A DNA stretch of 64,000 nt from Pseudanabaena yagii GIHE-NHR1 (GCF_012863495.1 NZ_JAAVJL010000001.1:1674001-1738000); one strand, 5' to 3'; counted from the stretch's first letter, positions 44,989 through 56,925 are shown. Numbers and translations: made by a program. The notes: a model not told the origin generated them from the letters alone.

Positions 44989-47028
44989 ATGGAAATAACA
45001 TCCTTAGATGCAAATCCAATATCAACGGACGCAAGTTCAGATTTACCTAGTGTAAACACAAGTTTGACTATAAGTCGATTGAGTAAAATTACTGATCAGA
45101 GTCCAGAGTCAGATGCCGATTTGGGAAGGGAATCAGCAGCAGCGATCGCTTTGCCCGAAAGTCTATCAGGGCTGAAATTTTCGCATACGAAGCAAAAGGG
45201 GGATTGCTTATATATTTATAGTCAAGATCCTGAAGTGGGATGTGCCACCCAAATTTTAGAGGCGATCGCCCCAAGTACTCAGGATTTAGAGGGTTCAGTT
45301 TTATTTGCCGAAGGAATTCGGCGGCTCAAGTTACATGGCAAGGCATGGGCTTTGGGGGTGGACTTACCGATCGCACCATCAGCGATCGTGGCGGCTGAGG
45401 TAATCGCCGCTTTACTAACGGTCTTTCAGTCAGATCCAAAACTCGCGCAAACTAAGCTCAAGTTACTTTTGCAAAACAATTGCCTCAATTTATTATGTGA
45501 GACTCGCACTAGTCTTTTGCAGGCTGAAGTAGCTCTGCCCATGTTGAATACCTTACGCAAGGTCAAAGCATCAGAATATTTTCAGTCAGTCACCGTATCG
45601 AGTCGGATTCTGGGTCAAAAAAAGCCGAGTTGGTCATTTGAGATCGATTTATTAGCGATCGGCACGGCTGATTCCAATCCTGATATACAAGAGAATTTAG
45701 TAACAGAGTCCCCCGACCTCATCGCTAGTCAAAGCGAAGATGTTGAGCTGAGTCCTTGGCAGCGATTAATAGGCTATCTAGGCGATCGCTTTATGGCAGC
45801 TACCAAGATAGTTGGTCACACTTCCCCACAAATGCCTTCCGTCACTGTCTGTGTAGCGAGTATAGCGATCGGGATTGGGGCAACTGTAGCGATCGATCGC
45901 ACCCTCAATCATTATGCTCAGCCCCAAGAGCAAACAAAGTTAGTCATCGCCGATTCTAAGATCAATCTGCAAGAAAATCCTCCAGATAAAGGCATTACCA
46001 ACAAACCTGCGCTGAATTTTAATATCGCGTTATTTAATGAAAAATTGGCTTTGCTAGATTGGCAGATCACCAACAAAAAGCGATCGCCTGATGTGCTAAT
46101 CGTCGGTAGTTCGAGAGCATTACGGGGCGTAGAACCAAACATTCTCGAAAAAGAATTAGTTAATAGAGGTTACAAGGGAGCCAGTGTTTTTAATCTGGGT
46201 ATTGATGGGGCAACTGCCAAGGTCGTCAATTTGCAAGTCACCCAAATCCTTTCCCGTCCCCAACTTCCCCGCATGATTATTTGGGCAGATGGTCTCAGAG
46301 CTTTTAATAGCAGTCGTAGCGACATTACCTATGACGAAATCACCGCTTCCACAGGCTATAAGCAATTGCAGGAAACCTTAAAAAATAATGGGATCAATCC
46401 CGAACCACAGTCGCCCAATATTGCCACTAAACCCGAAAACCCTCTCAACCAAGTTTTTAATGGCATTTTTGCGACCACGGCAAACCGTCAAGAGGTGAGA
46501 ACTTCTGTTGTCAAAGGCTTTGATCGCAATACCCATATGCTGAGCAACAGTGAAGCCTTGATTGCCGCAACAATGCCAAGTACAGCTACTGCCCTTGATT
46601 CCAAAGGATTTGTTGCCTTCGATGTCACTTTTGATCCCAAAACCTATTTCCAGAAATTTCCCCAAGTACCCGGGGACTACGATCTCGACTATCGCAATTT
46701 CGAGACCACTGGTTCCCAGTTTGATGCCTTTGCCAATGTCGTCGATTTTTGCCGCCGCAATAATATTGAGCTTTTGGTGGTGAATATGCCCTTACATAAC
46801 ACTTACCTTGATGCGATTCGCACCCGCTATGAAGCGACTTTTAACAGCAGAATGCAGGAACTTGCTCTGCGAGAAGGCTTTACCTATCTCGATATTTCCC
46901 AAGCAATCCAAAATCAAGCAGAACTTTTTTCTGATCCGAGTCACTTAAATCAAAAAGGTGCGATCGCGATCGCACAAATGCTCGTCCAGCATCCCAAAAT
47001 CCGTTGGCAATCTCTCAGAAAACCATAG
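44989..47028 (+). CDS. Membrane protein with C-terminal SGNH-like (DUF1574-like) domain
   Basis: 679 residues. The N-terminal ~275 residues are cytoplasmic, acidic and unrecognised. One membrane helix (about 282-305, VTVCVASIAIGIGATVAI) precedes an extracytoplasmic domain with SGNH-hydrolase features: VLIVGSSRALRG (candidate nucleophile Ser374), FNLGIDGATAKVVN (the Gly/Asn blocks), VNMPLHNTY and the terminal DPSHLNQKG (Asp649, His652). DltD, AlgJ and AlgX use the same fold to acylate or deacylate surface polymers, so envelope glycan modification is plausible. The N-terminal region could be a regulatory module. Orientation and spacing do not tie it to the neighbours. Confidence 0.78.
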   Translation: MEITSLDANPISTDASSDLPSVNTSLTISRLSKITDQSPESDADLGRESAAAIALPESLSGLKFSHTKQKGDCLYIYSQDPEVGCATQILEAIAPSTQDLEGSVLFAEGIRRLKLHGKAWALGVDLPIAPSAIVAAEVIAALLTVFQSDPKLAQTKLKLLLQNNCLNLLCETRTSLLQAEVALPMLNTLRKVKASEYFQSVTVSSRILGQKKPSWSFEIDLLAIGTADSNPDIQENLVTESPDLIASQSEDVELSPWQRLIGYLGDRFMAATKIVGHTSPQMPSVTVCVASIAIGIGATVAIDRTLNHYAQPQEQTKLVIADSKINLQENPPDKGITNKPALNFNIALFNEKLALLDWQITNKKRSPDVLIVGSSRALRGVEPNILEKELVNRGYKGASVFNLGIDGATAKVVNLQVTQILSRPQLPRMIIWADGLRAFNSSRSDITYDEITASTGYKQLQETLKNNGINPEPQSPNIATKPENPLNQVFNGIFATTANRQEVRTSVVKGFDRNTHMLSNSEALIAATMPSTATALDSKGFVAFDVTFDPKTYFQKFPQVPGDYDLDYRNFETTGSQFDAFANVVDFCRRNNIELLVVNMPLHNTYLDAIRTRYEATFNSRMQELALREGFTYLDISQAIQNQAELFSDPSHLNQKGAIAIAQMLVQHPKIRWQSLRKP

Positions 47029-47391
47029 CAAACCCTCTCTACAAAATAGCAATCCTAAATGGTGCGCTTCCACAAACCCCAAAATCTACAAATGATTTAG
47101 GGCTGCTATATCTTGATGAGAAAACTCGATGTTTTGTAAAAACTATGAAACAGTTATGGTATTTTTGCCCCATATAGTTATGTAAAAAGTTATGATCGCC
47201 TATGATCGCCTTACATGGCTTTGTGATCAATTGGAAATGAAGGTTTTTGGCAATATTTCTTTACAATCTTGGAAATAAATCTCCATAAACGATCTATAAA
47301 TTTCTAAAGAAATATCCCCAATAAATATCTACAATTCTAGGCGATCGTAAACTTATTACTTGGGTAATGAAATCTTAGGAACTCTTGGGCT
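47029..47391. other. Intergenic region upstream of pilB with family E remnant
   Basis: A 363-bp gap. At 47046-47110 is a short family E copy (ends TAGCAATCCTAAAT and ATTTAGGGCTGCTA; core GGTGCGCTTCCACAAA.CCCC). The remainder is AT-rich and probably holds the pilB promoter; no ORF or RNA gene is evident. Confidence 0.55.
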
Positions 47392-49404
47392 ATGAATACA
47401 TCAGATCAAGCGCCATCCACCGCCGCCAGCAGAAACAGAACCAAAGCTCTTGCCAAACGAGGAGGTCGTACTCCCTTTGAGAGCAAACTAATTCAAGCAG
47501 GACATGCTACCTCCGACCAGTTCGATCGCGCTGTCAAGGATAGCCAAGAACAGAACGTTCCATTTCTCAACGCCCTAGAGCAAATTTTGGGGCAGCAACT
47601 CGCCCCCGACATTACCCGCTACTACAAGCGCCAGCAACTTTTTGAACTACGTGTTCTTTATGGCATTGAGCCAATTGATCCCGATGTTGAAGTTGATAAA
47701 TTTGACATCCCCACCCTCAGTGCCCTACTCGACTCCAATATCCTCCCCATCTCCAGTTGCCGCGACTGTGAGATGCTGCCGCTAATTAAAACTGAAAATA
47801 GCATTACCCTTGCCGTAGTTGCCCCCGATAGTTATAAAGTCCAAAATGAGATCGCCCGCCTGCTCAAAAATATCACCGTAATTAGGCGCGTGATTGCTCG
47901 TGAAGATTTCCACCATATATTTGACGGCATTGTCCAGTTTCAAGTCAACAAGAGTGCCAAGGCTGAAGGAGCCATCAGTGACGAAGATCTCCAAGTCAAG
48001 GATGATGTCTTTGGCGAAGATATATCTGATGCGGATGAAGGTGATGAACTCATGGTTGGCGGTGAAAACTCCGCCCCAATTATCAGCCTCGTCGATAAAA
48101 TTCTTGTCAAAGCACTCAAGGAAGGATGTTCAGACATCCACATCGAGCCACAGGAAAAAGACCTATGTATCCGCCTGCGGAAAGATGGCGTTCTCCGTGA
48201 ATACTTCTTCCTTAGTGATAACAAGCGTTTACCTAAGAACATTATCAATGCAGTAATCTCCCGCTTCAAGATTATCTCTAACCTCAACATTGCGGAAAAA
48301 CGGGTTCCCCAAGATGGCAAACTCAAGCGTAATTTCCAAGGTCGTCGTGTAGACTTTCGCGTCAATACTTGCCCTACTCAAAATGGTGAGAAAGTCTGTC
48401 TGCGGATTCTGGATAACTCCAATACCCAACTTGGGCTCGATAAGTTAATCAGTGATCCCGAAAGTTTAGAACTGATGCAAAGTTTTGCCAAACGTCCCTA
48501 TGGATTGATCCTTGTTACAGGTCCTACGGGTTCAGGCAAAACAACCACCCTATACTCAACCCTCGCTGAATGTAACGACCCTGGTATTAACATCAGTACC
48601 GCCGAAGATCCCGTTGAATATAACTTGCCTGGACTGACCCAATGTCAAGTTTTGCGTGAAAAGGGGATGACCTTTGCGAGTATTCTCCGAGCATTCCTGC
48701 GCCAAGATCCTGACGTAATCCTCGTGGGTGAAACCCGTGACGCAGAAACAGCCAAAACTGCGATCGAGGCAGCGCTGACAGGTCACTTAGTACTGACCAC
48801 CCTCCATACTAACGACGCGCCTAGTTGTATTGCCCGTCTTGAAGAAATGGGTGTCGAGCCATTTATGGCAAGTACCGCCATCATTGGTGTACTCGCCCAG
48901 CGTTTATTGCGCCGTGTCTGTGACAACTGCCGCATCCCCTACAATCCATCCCAAGAAGAACTCGATCGCTTTGGATTACCCAGTAGCGATCTTGAAAAGA
49001 CCTTCTACCGCGCCAACATTGTTAACCGTGATGCCATGCTTCCCGGTCAGCGTGTATGCCCTAAATGTAACGGCTCTGGCTATAAAGGTCGTGCAGGGGT
49101 CTATGAAATCATGAAGATGACCGAGCGTCTGCAAAGCGCGATTAACAAGGGAGCTACTACCGAAGTCATCAAGGAAATTGCTGTGCAAGAAGGCATGAAA
49201 ACCCTGATGGCATATGCCTTTGATCTCGTCAGACTAGGTACAACCACCCTTGATGAAGTATTGCGCGTGGTTTATACCGATAAAGGTAGAGAAGCCGAAG
49301 AACGCGCTCGTCGCGGTAAAGGGCTGGAGTGCGACAACTGTGATGCGATGCTCACGCCCGAAACCGTTGAATGTCCGTACTGCACTACACCTAGAACCTT
49401 CTAA
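47392..49404 (+). CDS. pilB: Type IV pilus extension ATPase PilB
   Basis: 670 residues, GspE/PulE superfamily. The N-terminal N1 domain covers about 1-190. The ATPase core has Walker A GPTGSGKTTTLYS (from 379), the Asp box STAEDPVEYNL, Walker B DPDVILVGETRD and the His box LTTLHTNDAP. Two CxxC pairs (CDNC, CPKC) near residues 512-560 are the family zinc site. An extra C-terminal zinc-ribbon-like tail has CDNC and CPYC pairs at the very end. PilB hexamers power pilus extension for motility and DNA uptake. It is the first gene of pilB-pilT-pilC. Confidence 0.97.
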   Translation: MNTSDQAPSTAASRNRTKALAKRGGRTPFESKLIQAGHATSDQFDRAVKDSQEQNVPFLNALEQILGQQLAPDITRYYKRQQLFELRVLYGIEPIDPDVEVDKFDIPTLSALLDSNILPISSCRDCEMLPLIKTENSITLAVVAPDSYKVQNEIARLLKNITVIRRVIAREDFHHIFDGIVQFQVNKSAKAEGAISDEDLQVKDDVFGEDISDADEGDELMVGGENSAPIISLVDKILVKALKEGCSDIHIEPQEKDLCIRLRKDGVLREYFFLSDNKRLPKNIINAVISRFKIISNLNIAEKRVPQDGKLKRNFQGRRVDFRVNTCPTQNGEKVCLRILDNSNTQLGLDKLISDPESLELMQSFAKRPYGLILVTGPTGSGKTTTLYSTLAECNDPGINISTAEDPVEYNLPGLTQCQVLREKGMTFASILRAFLRQDPDVILVGETRDAETAKTAIEAALTGHLVLTTLHTNDAPSCIARLEEMGVEPFMASTAIIGVLAQRLLRRVCDNCRIPYNPSQEELDRFGLPSSDLEKTFYRANIVNRDAMLPGQRVCPKCNGSGYKGRAGVYEIMKMTERLQSAINKGATTEVIKEIAVQEGMKTLMAYAFDLVRLGTTTLDEVLRVVYTDKGREAEERARRGKGLECDNCDAMLTPETVECPYCTTPRTF

Positions 49405-49408
49405 ATAT

Positions 49409-49448
49409 TTAGCGGTGAAAAGCTTTTAGTAGTTACTTTCACCGCTAA
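49409..49448. repeat. Hairpin between pilB and pilT
   Basis: TTAGCGGTGAAA pairs with TTTCACCGCTAA across 16 nt, starting 4 nt after the pilB stop. It could cause partial termination or processing, giving different pilB and pilT levels. Confidence 0.55.
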
Positions 49449-49578
49449 GAATCTTTTAGATAATTATTTGAGACACTTGTTGAGAAATTGTTGGGATAAC
49501 TTGGGTAAAGCGCAAGTTTTAAACAAGATACAGGGAATTATGCAACTTATTAGGATTTGATCAGGAGAATTATTCGCT

Positions 49579-50739
49579 ATGGTAATGGACTATATCATCG
49601 AAGACTTGATGGAAGAAGTGGTAGAGCGCAAGGGCTCAGACTTACATATTTCCGCAGGGCTTCCACCTTACATTCGTATTAATGGTCACCTCACCCGCAC
49701 TGATCGCGATCCCCTTACACCAGAAGAATGTCAGCGATTGATCTTCGCGATGTTAAATAATAATCAGCGCAAAACCCTTGAGCAAACTTGGGAATTGGAC
49801 TGTTCTTACGGTGTAAAAGGATTAGCTAGATTTCGGGTGAATGTGTATAAGGATCGGGGAACCATTGCGGCTTGCCTGCGGGCGCTATCTTCCAAGATTC
49901 CTGATATGGATGATCTCAACCTACCGCCTATTGTGCGTGAACTTAGCGAAAAGCCACGGGGACTAGTACTGGTAACAGGACCCACAGGTTCGGGGAAAAC
50001 CACCACTCTCGCAGCAATGATCCAAACGATCAACAAAACTCGTGCAGAACATATCCTTACAGTCGAAGATCCGATTGAGTTTGTATATGAATCTGTCAAG
50101 AGTGTGATTCACCAACGTCAGGTGGGGGAAGATACAAAAACCTTTGCGAATGCTTTGAAAGCAGCCTTACGTGAGGATCCTGATGTCATCCTTGTAGGAG
50201 AAATGCGCGATTTAGAAACAATTCAGCTCGCAGTATCTGCTGCGGAAACAGGACATCTCGTATTTGGAACGTTGCATACTAGCTCCGCATCTCAAACCGT
50301 AGACCGTATTGTTGATGTATTTCCCCCAGAGCAGCAAGGACAAATTCGCGTACAGCTTTCCAACTCCCTCGTAGCAGTATTGAGCCAAACCCTTATCCCT
50401 CGTCATAATCCTCAACCTGGACAGTTTGGACGGGTAATGGCACAGGAAATCATGGTAGTTACACCTGCGATCGCTAACCTCATTCGTGAAGGTAAGACAG
50501 CCCAAATGTATGGCTTTATCCAAACAGGTGGTAAAGACTCTATGCAGACCCTTGAATCGATATTAGCCAAGTTATATCTGGATGGAGATATCACCTTTGA
50601 AGCGGCGATGTCTAAAACTTCACGTCCTGAAGAATTACTACGGGTAGTTGGACCTAACCCTGCACCTGTAATGAAACGCAAAGCTACAGGAGATATACGA
50701 TCGCAAGATATGGTGCGTTCAAAGTCAATTAATGGTTAG
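49579..50739 (+). CDS. pilT: Type IV pilus retraction ATPase PilT
   Basis: 386 residues. Short N-terminal domain (GSDLHISAGLPPYIRINGHL) and ATPase core: Walker A GPTGSGKTTTLAA (from 134), VEDPIEFVYE, Walker B DPDVILVGEMRD, His box FGTLHTSSA, and the PilT-specific AIANLIREGK motif. It powers pilus retraction for twitching and phototaxis. AGGAG lies 12 nt upstream of ATG 49579. The gap to pilB is 174 nt with a hairpin, and 63 nt to pilC. The C-terminal extension after residue 350 is basic and variable. Confidence 0.97.
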   Translation: MVMDYIIEDLMEEVVERKGSDLHISAGLPPYIRINGHLTRTDRDPLTPEECQRLIFAMLNNNQRKTLEQTWELDCSYGVKGLARFRVNVYKDRGTIAACLRALSSKIPDMDDLNLPPIVRELSEKPRGLVLVTGPTGSGKTTTLAAMIQTINKTRAEHILTVEDPIEFVYESVKSVIHQRQVGEDTKTFANALKAALREDPDVILVGEMRDLETIQLAVSAAETGHLVFGTLHTSSASQTVDRIVDVFPPEQQGQIRVQLSNSLVAVLSQTLIPRHNPQPGQFGRVMAQEIMVVTPAIANLIREGKTAQMYGFIQTGGKDSMQTLESILAKLYLDGDITFEAAMSKTSRPEELLRVVGPNPAPVMKRKATGDIRSQDMVRSKSING

Positions 50740-50802
50740 TTTTTGCTTGTTGAGTATTTCTATCTATTTCAACCTGTAATTTCTTTATAAAGAGGTGTCA
50801 TC

Positions 50803-52011
50803 ATGGCAAAGTTTCAAGCCAATTTAAAGGACTCTAAGGGCAAATCTGTACAGCAAACCATGGTTGCCGAAACCCTCAAAGAAGCTCGTGATACTTGGAG
50901 ACAAAAAGGCTTTGTTATTCAAGAAATCAAAGAGGTAAAGAGCGGTTTTAGTTTTTCTGGCATTACCATGAAAAAGGTAACGGTCAAGGATTTAGCGTTG
51001 TTTTCACGACAATTAGCTACCTTGGTCAATGCAGGGGTATCAATGGTACGTGGTTTGGGGGTCATGGTTGATCAATGTTCCAATCCTCGGCTAAAAATCG
51101 CCCTCACGGAAGTACTTGATGATGTACAGCAAGGTACTAACTTTTCCGATGCGCTGCGGAAGCACCCCAAGGTTTTTGACAAACTATATTGTGCAATGGT
51201 GCAAGCAGGGGAAACGGGTGGTGTGCTGGATGATGTATTAGCCCGTCTAGCGACATTGCTTGAGGACTCGGCACGTTTAACTAACCAAATTAAGTCAGCA
51301 ATGACCTACCCGATTGTAGTTACTTCGATCGCGGTGATTATCTTCTTAGCGATGTGTATTTTCATCATTCCTATTTTCGATGGTGTATTTAAGAGCTTAG
51401 GTGGTGAGTTACCTGCATTTACGCAAATATTGGTCAATATCAGTAACTTCTTAAAGAGTCCCTCGGTTTTGATTTTGCCGATTACTTTCTTTGGATTGGG
51501 TTTTGCTTACAATCGCGTGTATGCAACCCCTGCGGGGAAGCTCTATTTTGATGGTCTGTTCTTGAAATTGCCTTTGTTTGGTGATCTCGTCGTCAAAACT
51601 GCGGTTGCTCGATTTGCACGGACGTTTGGTTCACTCTCCCGTGCAGGTGTACCAATTTTGGCTTCACTGGAAATTACTGCCGAGACAGCAGGTAATCTGG
51701 TGATCTCGAATGCGATCGAGTCCGCTAGAAATGCGGTGCGAGAAGGTGGTCAAATTGCGCCTGCGATGGAAAAAACGGAAGTATTTCCTGTAATGGCTTT
51801 GCAAATGGTCAGCATTGGTGAAGAAACTGGGGAAATCGACAAGATGTTGATGAAGGTGGCTGACTTCTATGAAAATGAAGTTGAGGAAGCGGTCAAAGCA
51901 CTGACAAGTTTAATGGAACCTTTGATGATTGTGGTATTAGGCGGCATGGTTGGTTCGATTATCGTCGGGATGTACTTACCGATCTTCTCGATTATGGACA
52001 AAATCAAGTAA
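50803..52011 (+). CDS. pilC: Type IV pilus platform protein PilC
   Basis: 402 residues. Two T2SS-F domains, each with its helical bundle: LFSRQLATLVNAGVSM (about 67) and ARFARTFGSLSRAGVPI (about 270). There are three membrane helices (about 168-190, 218-240, 370-395). PilC is the inner-membrane platform that couples PilB/PilT to the pilus fibre. A GAGGTG ribosome binding site lies 7 nt before the ATG. Last gene of the pil operon, with a strong terminator after it. Confidence 0.97.
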   Translation: MAKFQANLKDSKGKSVQQTMVAETLKEARDTWRQKGFVIQEIKEVKSGFSFSGITMKKVTVKDLALFSRQLATLVNAGVSMVRGLGVMVDQCSNPRLKIALTEVLDDVQQGTNFSDALRKHPKVFDKLYCAMVQAGETGGVLDDVLARLATLLEDSARLTNQIKSAMTYPIVVTSIAVIIFLAMCIFIIPIFDGVFKSLGGELPAFTQILVNISNFLKSPSVLILPITFFGLGFAYNRVYATPAGKLYFDGLFLKLPLFGDLVVKTAVARFARTFGSLSRAGVPILASLEITAETAGNLVISNAIESARNAVREGGQIAPAMEKTEVFPVMALQMVSIGEETGEIDKMLMKVADFYENEVEEAVKALTSLMEPLMIVVLGGMVGSIIVGMYLPIFSIMDKIK

Positions 52012-52025
52012 TCATAAATCTTTCC

Positions 52026-52057
52026 AAAAAAGGGGGTGCTAAGCACCCCCTTTTTTT
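52026..52057 (+). terminator. Rho-independent terminator of pilBTC
   Basis: AAAAAGGGGGTGCT/AAGCACCCCCTTTTT followed by TT. It lies 14 nt after pilC and just before the convergent reductase stop, so it may serve both. Confidence 0.85.
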
Positions 52058-52062
52058 GGGCA

Positions 52063-53082
<1,020 letters not shown>

Positions 53083-53111
53083 TTATTCGTTTTTATTTGT
53101 TGAAAATCGGC

Positions 53112-53984
<873 letters not shown>

Positions 53985-53998
53985 CTATCTAGTTTCTG

Positions 53999-54691
53999 TC
54001 AGTCGTCTTCGCTGAGATCGCTGCTCACCGTGGAATCATCGATGCAAGATGGGATGATCTGATGCCCCCAGCGAGGCCATAGATAGAAGATATTCAGGAG
54101 GATAAAGAGTAGTACTGCCAGCCAAGGTAAGACCAACGCAACCACGGTAGCGATCGCATAAACGATCGGACCGACGAGGTACTGCCGTTTGATTTTCCGA
54201 ATCTTTGTCACGGTGAGGTGGACACTGATCAACCGCCCGTCCTGAGAGGCATACCACCACATAGCGTTGACGAAGATACCAATGATGGTCAAAACTCCAC
54301 CGTAGAAGGCGGCGGCAATTGACTCATCCATGCCACGGTGGAACGCTTCCGCAAGCACGGCGGTTGGAAACGGCAAGAATGCAATCAGCAGCAGGTGAAG
54401 AACGTTCAGTAGCAACAGGGTTCCGTCCACGCGGACGATATGTTTGAACATAGCGTGGTGGTTGATCCAGATTGCGCCAATCACCAAGAAGCTCACTATG
54501 TAGGCGAGATAGGACGGCCAAAGCTGGAGGAGTGCTATCCCAAGAGCCGTGCTGGGTGGCGGCACTTTAATTTCGAGCACCAGCAGAGTGATGGCGATCG
54601 CGAAAACGCCATCGCTGAATGCCTCCAAGCGGTTGGTATCCACGTTTACCTCCTCTGCGAGTAGTCGTTCATGTTTATTCTGAAGATTCAC
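53999..54691 (-). CDS. TMEM175-like (DUF1211) membrane channel
   Basis: 230 residues. RLEAFSDGVFAIAITLLVLEIKVP contains the F-S-D signature of the TMEM175 family in the first helix. Six membrane segments are predicted. Bacterial TMEM175 proteins are tetrameric potassium-permeable channels. It is the second gene of the operon, 5 nt after the alcohol dehydrogenase, so translation is probably coupled. Its link to carbonyl metabolism is unclear, perhaps ion homeostasis under electrophile stress (inference). Confidence 0.9.
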   Translation of the reverse strand: MNLQNKHERLLAEEVNVDTNRLEAFSDGVFAIAITLLVLEIKVPPPSTALGIALLQLWPSYLAYIVSFLVIGAIWINHHAMFKHIVRVDGTLLLLNVLHLLLIAFLPFPTAVLAEAFHRGMDESIAAAFYGGVLTIIGIFVNAMWWYASQDGRLISVHLTVTKIRKIKRQYLVGPIVYAIATVVALVLPWLAVLLFILLNIFYLWPRWGHQIIPSCIDDSTVSSDLSEDD

Positions 54692-54696
54692 CTCGC

Positions 54697-55755
54697 TTAT
54701 TCAGATTTAAGGGATGCCATATCAATACTGAAGCGGTATTTCACATCAGATTTGAGCAGCCGTTCGTAGGCTTCGTTGACCTTCTGGATTGGGATGATTT
54801 CAACATCGGCAGTGATGTTATGTTCTCCGCAAAAGTCAAGCATTTCTTGGGTTTCCGCAATGCCGCCGATATTAGAGCCAGAGAGACTGCGACGACCCAT
54901 GATTAGGCTAAATGCCGAGACATCTAAAGGCTTCTCAGGTGCGCCAACAAGGGTAATGTTGCCGTCAAGACGGAGCAGGTTGAGATAGGCATTGATGTCG
55001 TGCTTAGCAGAGACGGTGTCGAGGATGAAATCGAAGCTGCCAGCGTGTTTCTGCATTTCATCGGTATTGTGGGAGACGACAACTTCGTCAGCACCAAGGC
55101 GTAGTGCGTCCTCCTTCTTGTTGGGCGAAGTGGTAAAGACGACGACATGCGCTCCGAAAGCACGGGCGAACTTCACACCCATGTGACCCAGCCCACCAAG
55201 ACCGACCACACCAACTTTTTTACCCTTGGTAACGCCCCAGTGGCGCAGGGGAGAATAGGTGGTGATCCCAGCGCAGAGGAGCGGCGCAGTTCCAGCGAGA
55301 TCGAGGTTAGTGGGAATATGCAGAACGAAACGTTCATCGACGACGATACTATCGGAGTAGCCACCATAGGTAACGCCTCCGAGGTGCTTGTCAGGAGAAT
55401 TGAAGGTGAGCGTCAGATTCGAGCAGAACTGCTCAAGCCCCGTTTTGCAATGAGGACAAGTACCATCCGAGTCAACTAAGCATCCAACCCCAGCGAGATC
55501 GCCGAGCTTGTACTTGGTCACTGCCGAACCGACCTTGGTGACGCGACCGACGATCTCATGACCGGGGACAATCGGGTAGACCGTAGACATAATGCTGCTC
55601 CACTCGTTACGCACCGAATGAATATCGGAGTGGCAGATACCACAGAAGAGGATCTCGATCTGAACGTCGTGTTCGGTTGGGTCGCGTCGCACGATCTGGG
55701 TGGATGACAGGGGCGATGTTGAACTAGCTGCTGAGTATGCTTTCGTTTTATACAT
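54697..55755 (-). CDS. Zinc-dependent NADP alcohol/aldehyde dehydrogenase (YahK-like)
   Basis: 352 residues from ATG 55755 (MYKTKAYSAAS), which matches the family start; a longer frame begins at 55803. Catalytic zinc: CGICHSDIHSVRNEW and GHEIVGRV. Structural zinc Cys cluster: CPHCKTGLEQFC with CLVD upstream. Nucleotide binding: VGVVGLGGLGHMGVK. LLCAGITTYSPLRHWG is family typical. It reduces aldehydes with NADPH in the cytoplasm. First gene of the operon; its promoter is in the 189-bp gap shared with the divergent AraC regulator. An 8-bp inverted repeat there may be an operator. Confidence 0.94.
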   Translation of the reverse strand: MYKTKAYSAASSTSPLSSTQIVRRDPTEHDVQIEILFCGICHSDIHSVRNEWSSIMSTVYPIVPGHEIVGRVTKVGSAVTKYKLGDLAGVGCLVDSDGTCPHCKTGLEQFCSNLTLTFNSPDKHLGGVTYGGYSDSIVVDERFVLHIPTNLDLAGTAPLLCAGITTYSPLRHWGVTKGKKVGVVGLGGLGHMGVKFARAFGAHVVVFTTSPNKKEDALRLGADEVVVSHNTDEMQKHAGSFDFILDTVSAKHDINAYLNLLRLDGNITLVGAPEKPLDVSAFSLIMGRRSLSGSNIGGIAETQEMLDFCGEHNITADVEIIPIQKVNEAYERLLKSDVKYRFSIDMASLKSE

Positions 55756-55944
55756 GGGTTCATATTCCTGATAAAGATGCGTGTGCTGCCCAATAAAAGC
55801 CAAGGTCTCTCTTGAATAAAAATCCAGAATTCCTGTAAGAATCCGAAATCATTCTTCATTGCTTTAGCTTTATTCTAGACATCCTGAGGCTAAAGCAATA
55901 GAACAATCGTCTAAGATAGTTGTACGATCCTGCAAATCTCAAAA
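55756..55944. promoter_or_regulatory. Divergent promoter region with inverted repeat (candidate operator)
   Basis: GCTTTAGC (55861-55868) and GCTAAAGC (55889-55896) are exact inverted repeats 20 bp apart, about two helical turns between starts, in the gap between the ADH operon and the AraC gene. This is a plausible regulator-binding site; no binding data exist. Confidence 0.4.
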
Positions 55945-56925
55945 ATGAATGTTGTCAGAACAGGAGCCACATCTGATATGAATTTAGTCAATGATCCTCA
56001 GGCAAAGCGCGAGGCAGAAAGAGCGCAAGCCTATAGAGACGAGCTAACTGAGAGGATTGCACAGACTATTCGTGATGATGGGAAGATTGAGCCACTGAAA
56101 GGACTGCACTTCAACCGCGCCTCCGCACCTTCGGAATGCATTCATAGTGTCTCTATCCCTGCCTTTTGTGTGATTGCCCAAGGCAGTAAGGAAATTTTTC
56201 TAGGCAGCGATCGCTATCAGTACGACCCAATGCATTATCTGCTGGCGACAGTCGAACTGCCGATTGTCAGCCAGATTCTAGAAGCATCCAAGGCGAAACC
56301 TTACCTTAGCCTTAGACTCGATCTCGATCCTACCCTAGTTGGCTCAGTGATGGTCGAAGCAGAGCATCCATCATCGCACAGCCGTACTAATGTGAAAGCA
56401 CTTGATGTAAGTCCATTGGATGTCAATCTTTTAGACGCTGTAGTACGGCTGGTCAGACTGATAGATTCTCCTGCGGAAGCTCATATGCTCGCACCCATGA
56501 TCACAAGGGAAATCATTTATCGACTCCTGATGGGAAATCAAGGTAGTCGTCTCTGTCATATTGCCGTTCTGGGTGGTAACACCCATCAAATTGCTAGAGC
56601 CGTCGATCGCCTTCGTAAGGACTTTAATCAGCCCCTGCGGATTGAAAGCATCGCACAAGAGCTTGGCATGAGCGTTTCAAGCTTCCACCATCATTTTAAG
56701 GCTATCACCGCAATGAGTCCCTTACAGTTCCAGAAGCAACTGCGGCTCCAAGAAGCTCGCCGTTTGATGCTAGGGCAGAACCTCGATGCTACCAGTGCTG
56801 CCTACCGTGTGGGTTATGACGATTCTTCTCACTTCAGCCGAGAGTACAAGCGACTCTTTGGGACACCACCGATGCGCGATGTGGAGAGACTGAGAGAATC
56901 GACTAGGGAGACTGTTACACTCTAG
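55945..56925 (+). CDS. AraC family transcriptional regulator
   Basis: 326 residues. The N-terminal AraC_N ligand-binding domain (FCVIAQGSKEIFLGSDRYQY, YLLATVELP) is followed by two helix-turn-helix units near the C-terminus (ESIAQELGMSVSSFHHHFKA; AAYRVGYDDSSHFSREYKR). It is divergent from the dehydrogenase/reductase operon and is the likely activator of it. ATG 55945 is used; an in-frame ATG at 55978 is possible. The last 11 bp overlap the 3' end of miaA in convergent orientation. Confidence 0.94.
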   Translation: MNVVRTGATSDMNLVNDPQAKREAERAQAYRDELTERIAQTIRDDGKIEPLKGLHFNRASAPSECIHSVSIPAFCVIAQGSKEIFLGSDRYQYDPMHYLLATVELPIVSQILEASKAKPYLSLRLDLDPTLVGSVMVEAEHPSSHSRTNVKALDVSPLDVNLLDAVVRLVRLIDSPAEAHMLAPMITREIIYRLLMGNQGSRLCHIAVLGGNTHQIARAVDRLRKDFNQPLRIESIAQELGMSVSSFHHHFKAITAMSPLQFQKQLRLQEARRLMLGQNLDATSAAYRVGYDDSSHFSREYKRLFGTPPMRDVERLRESTRETVTL

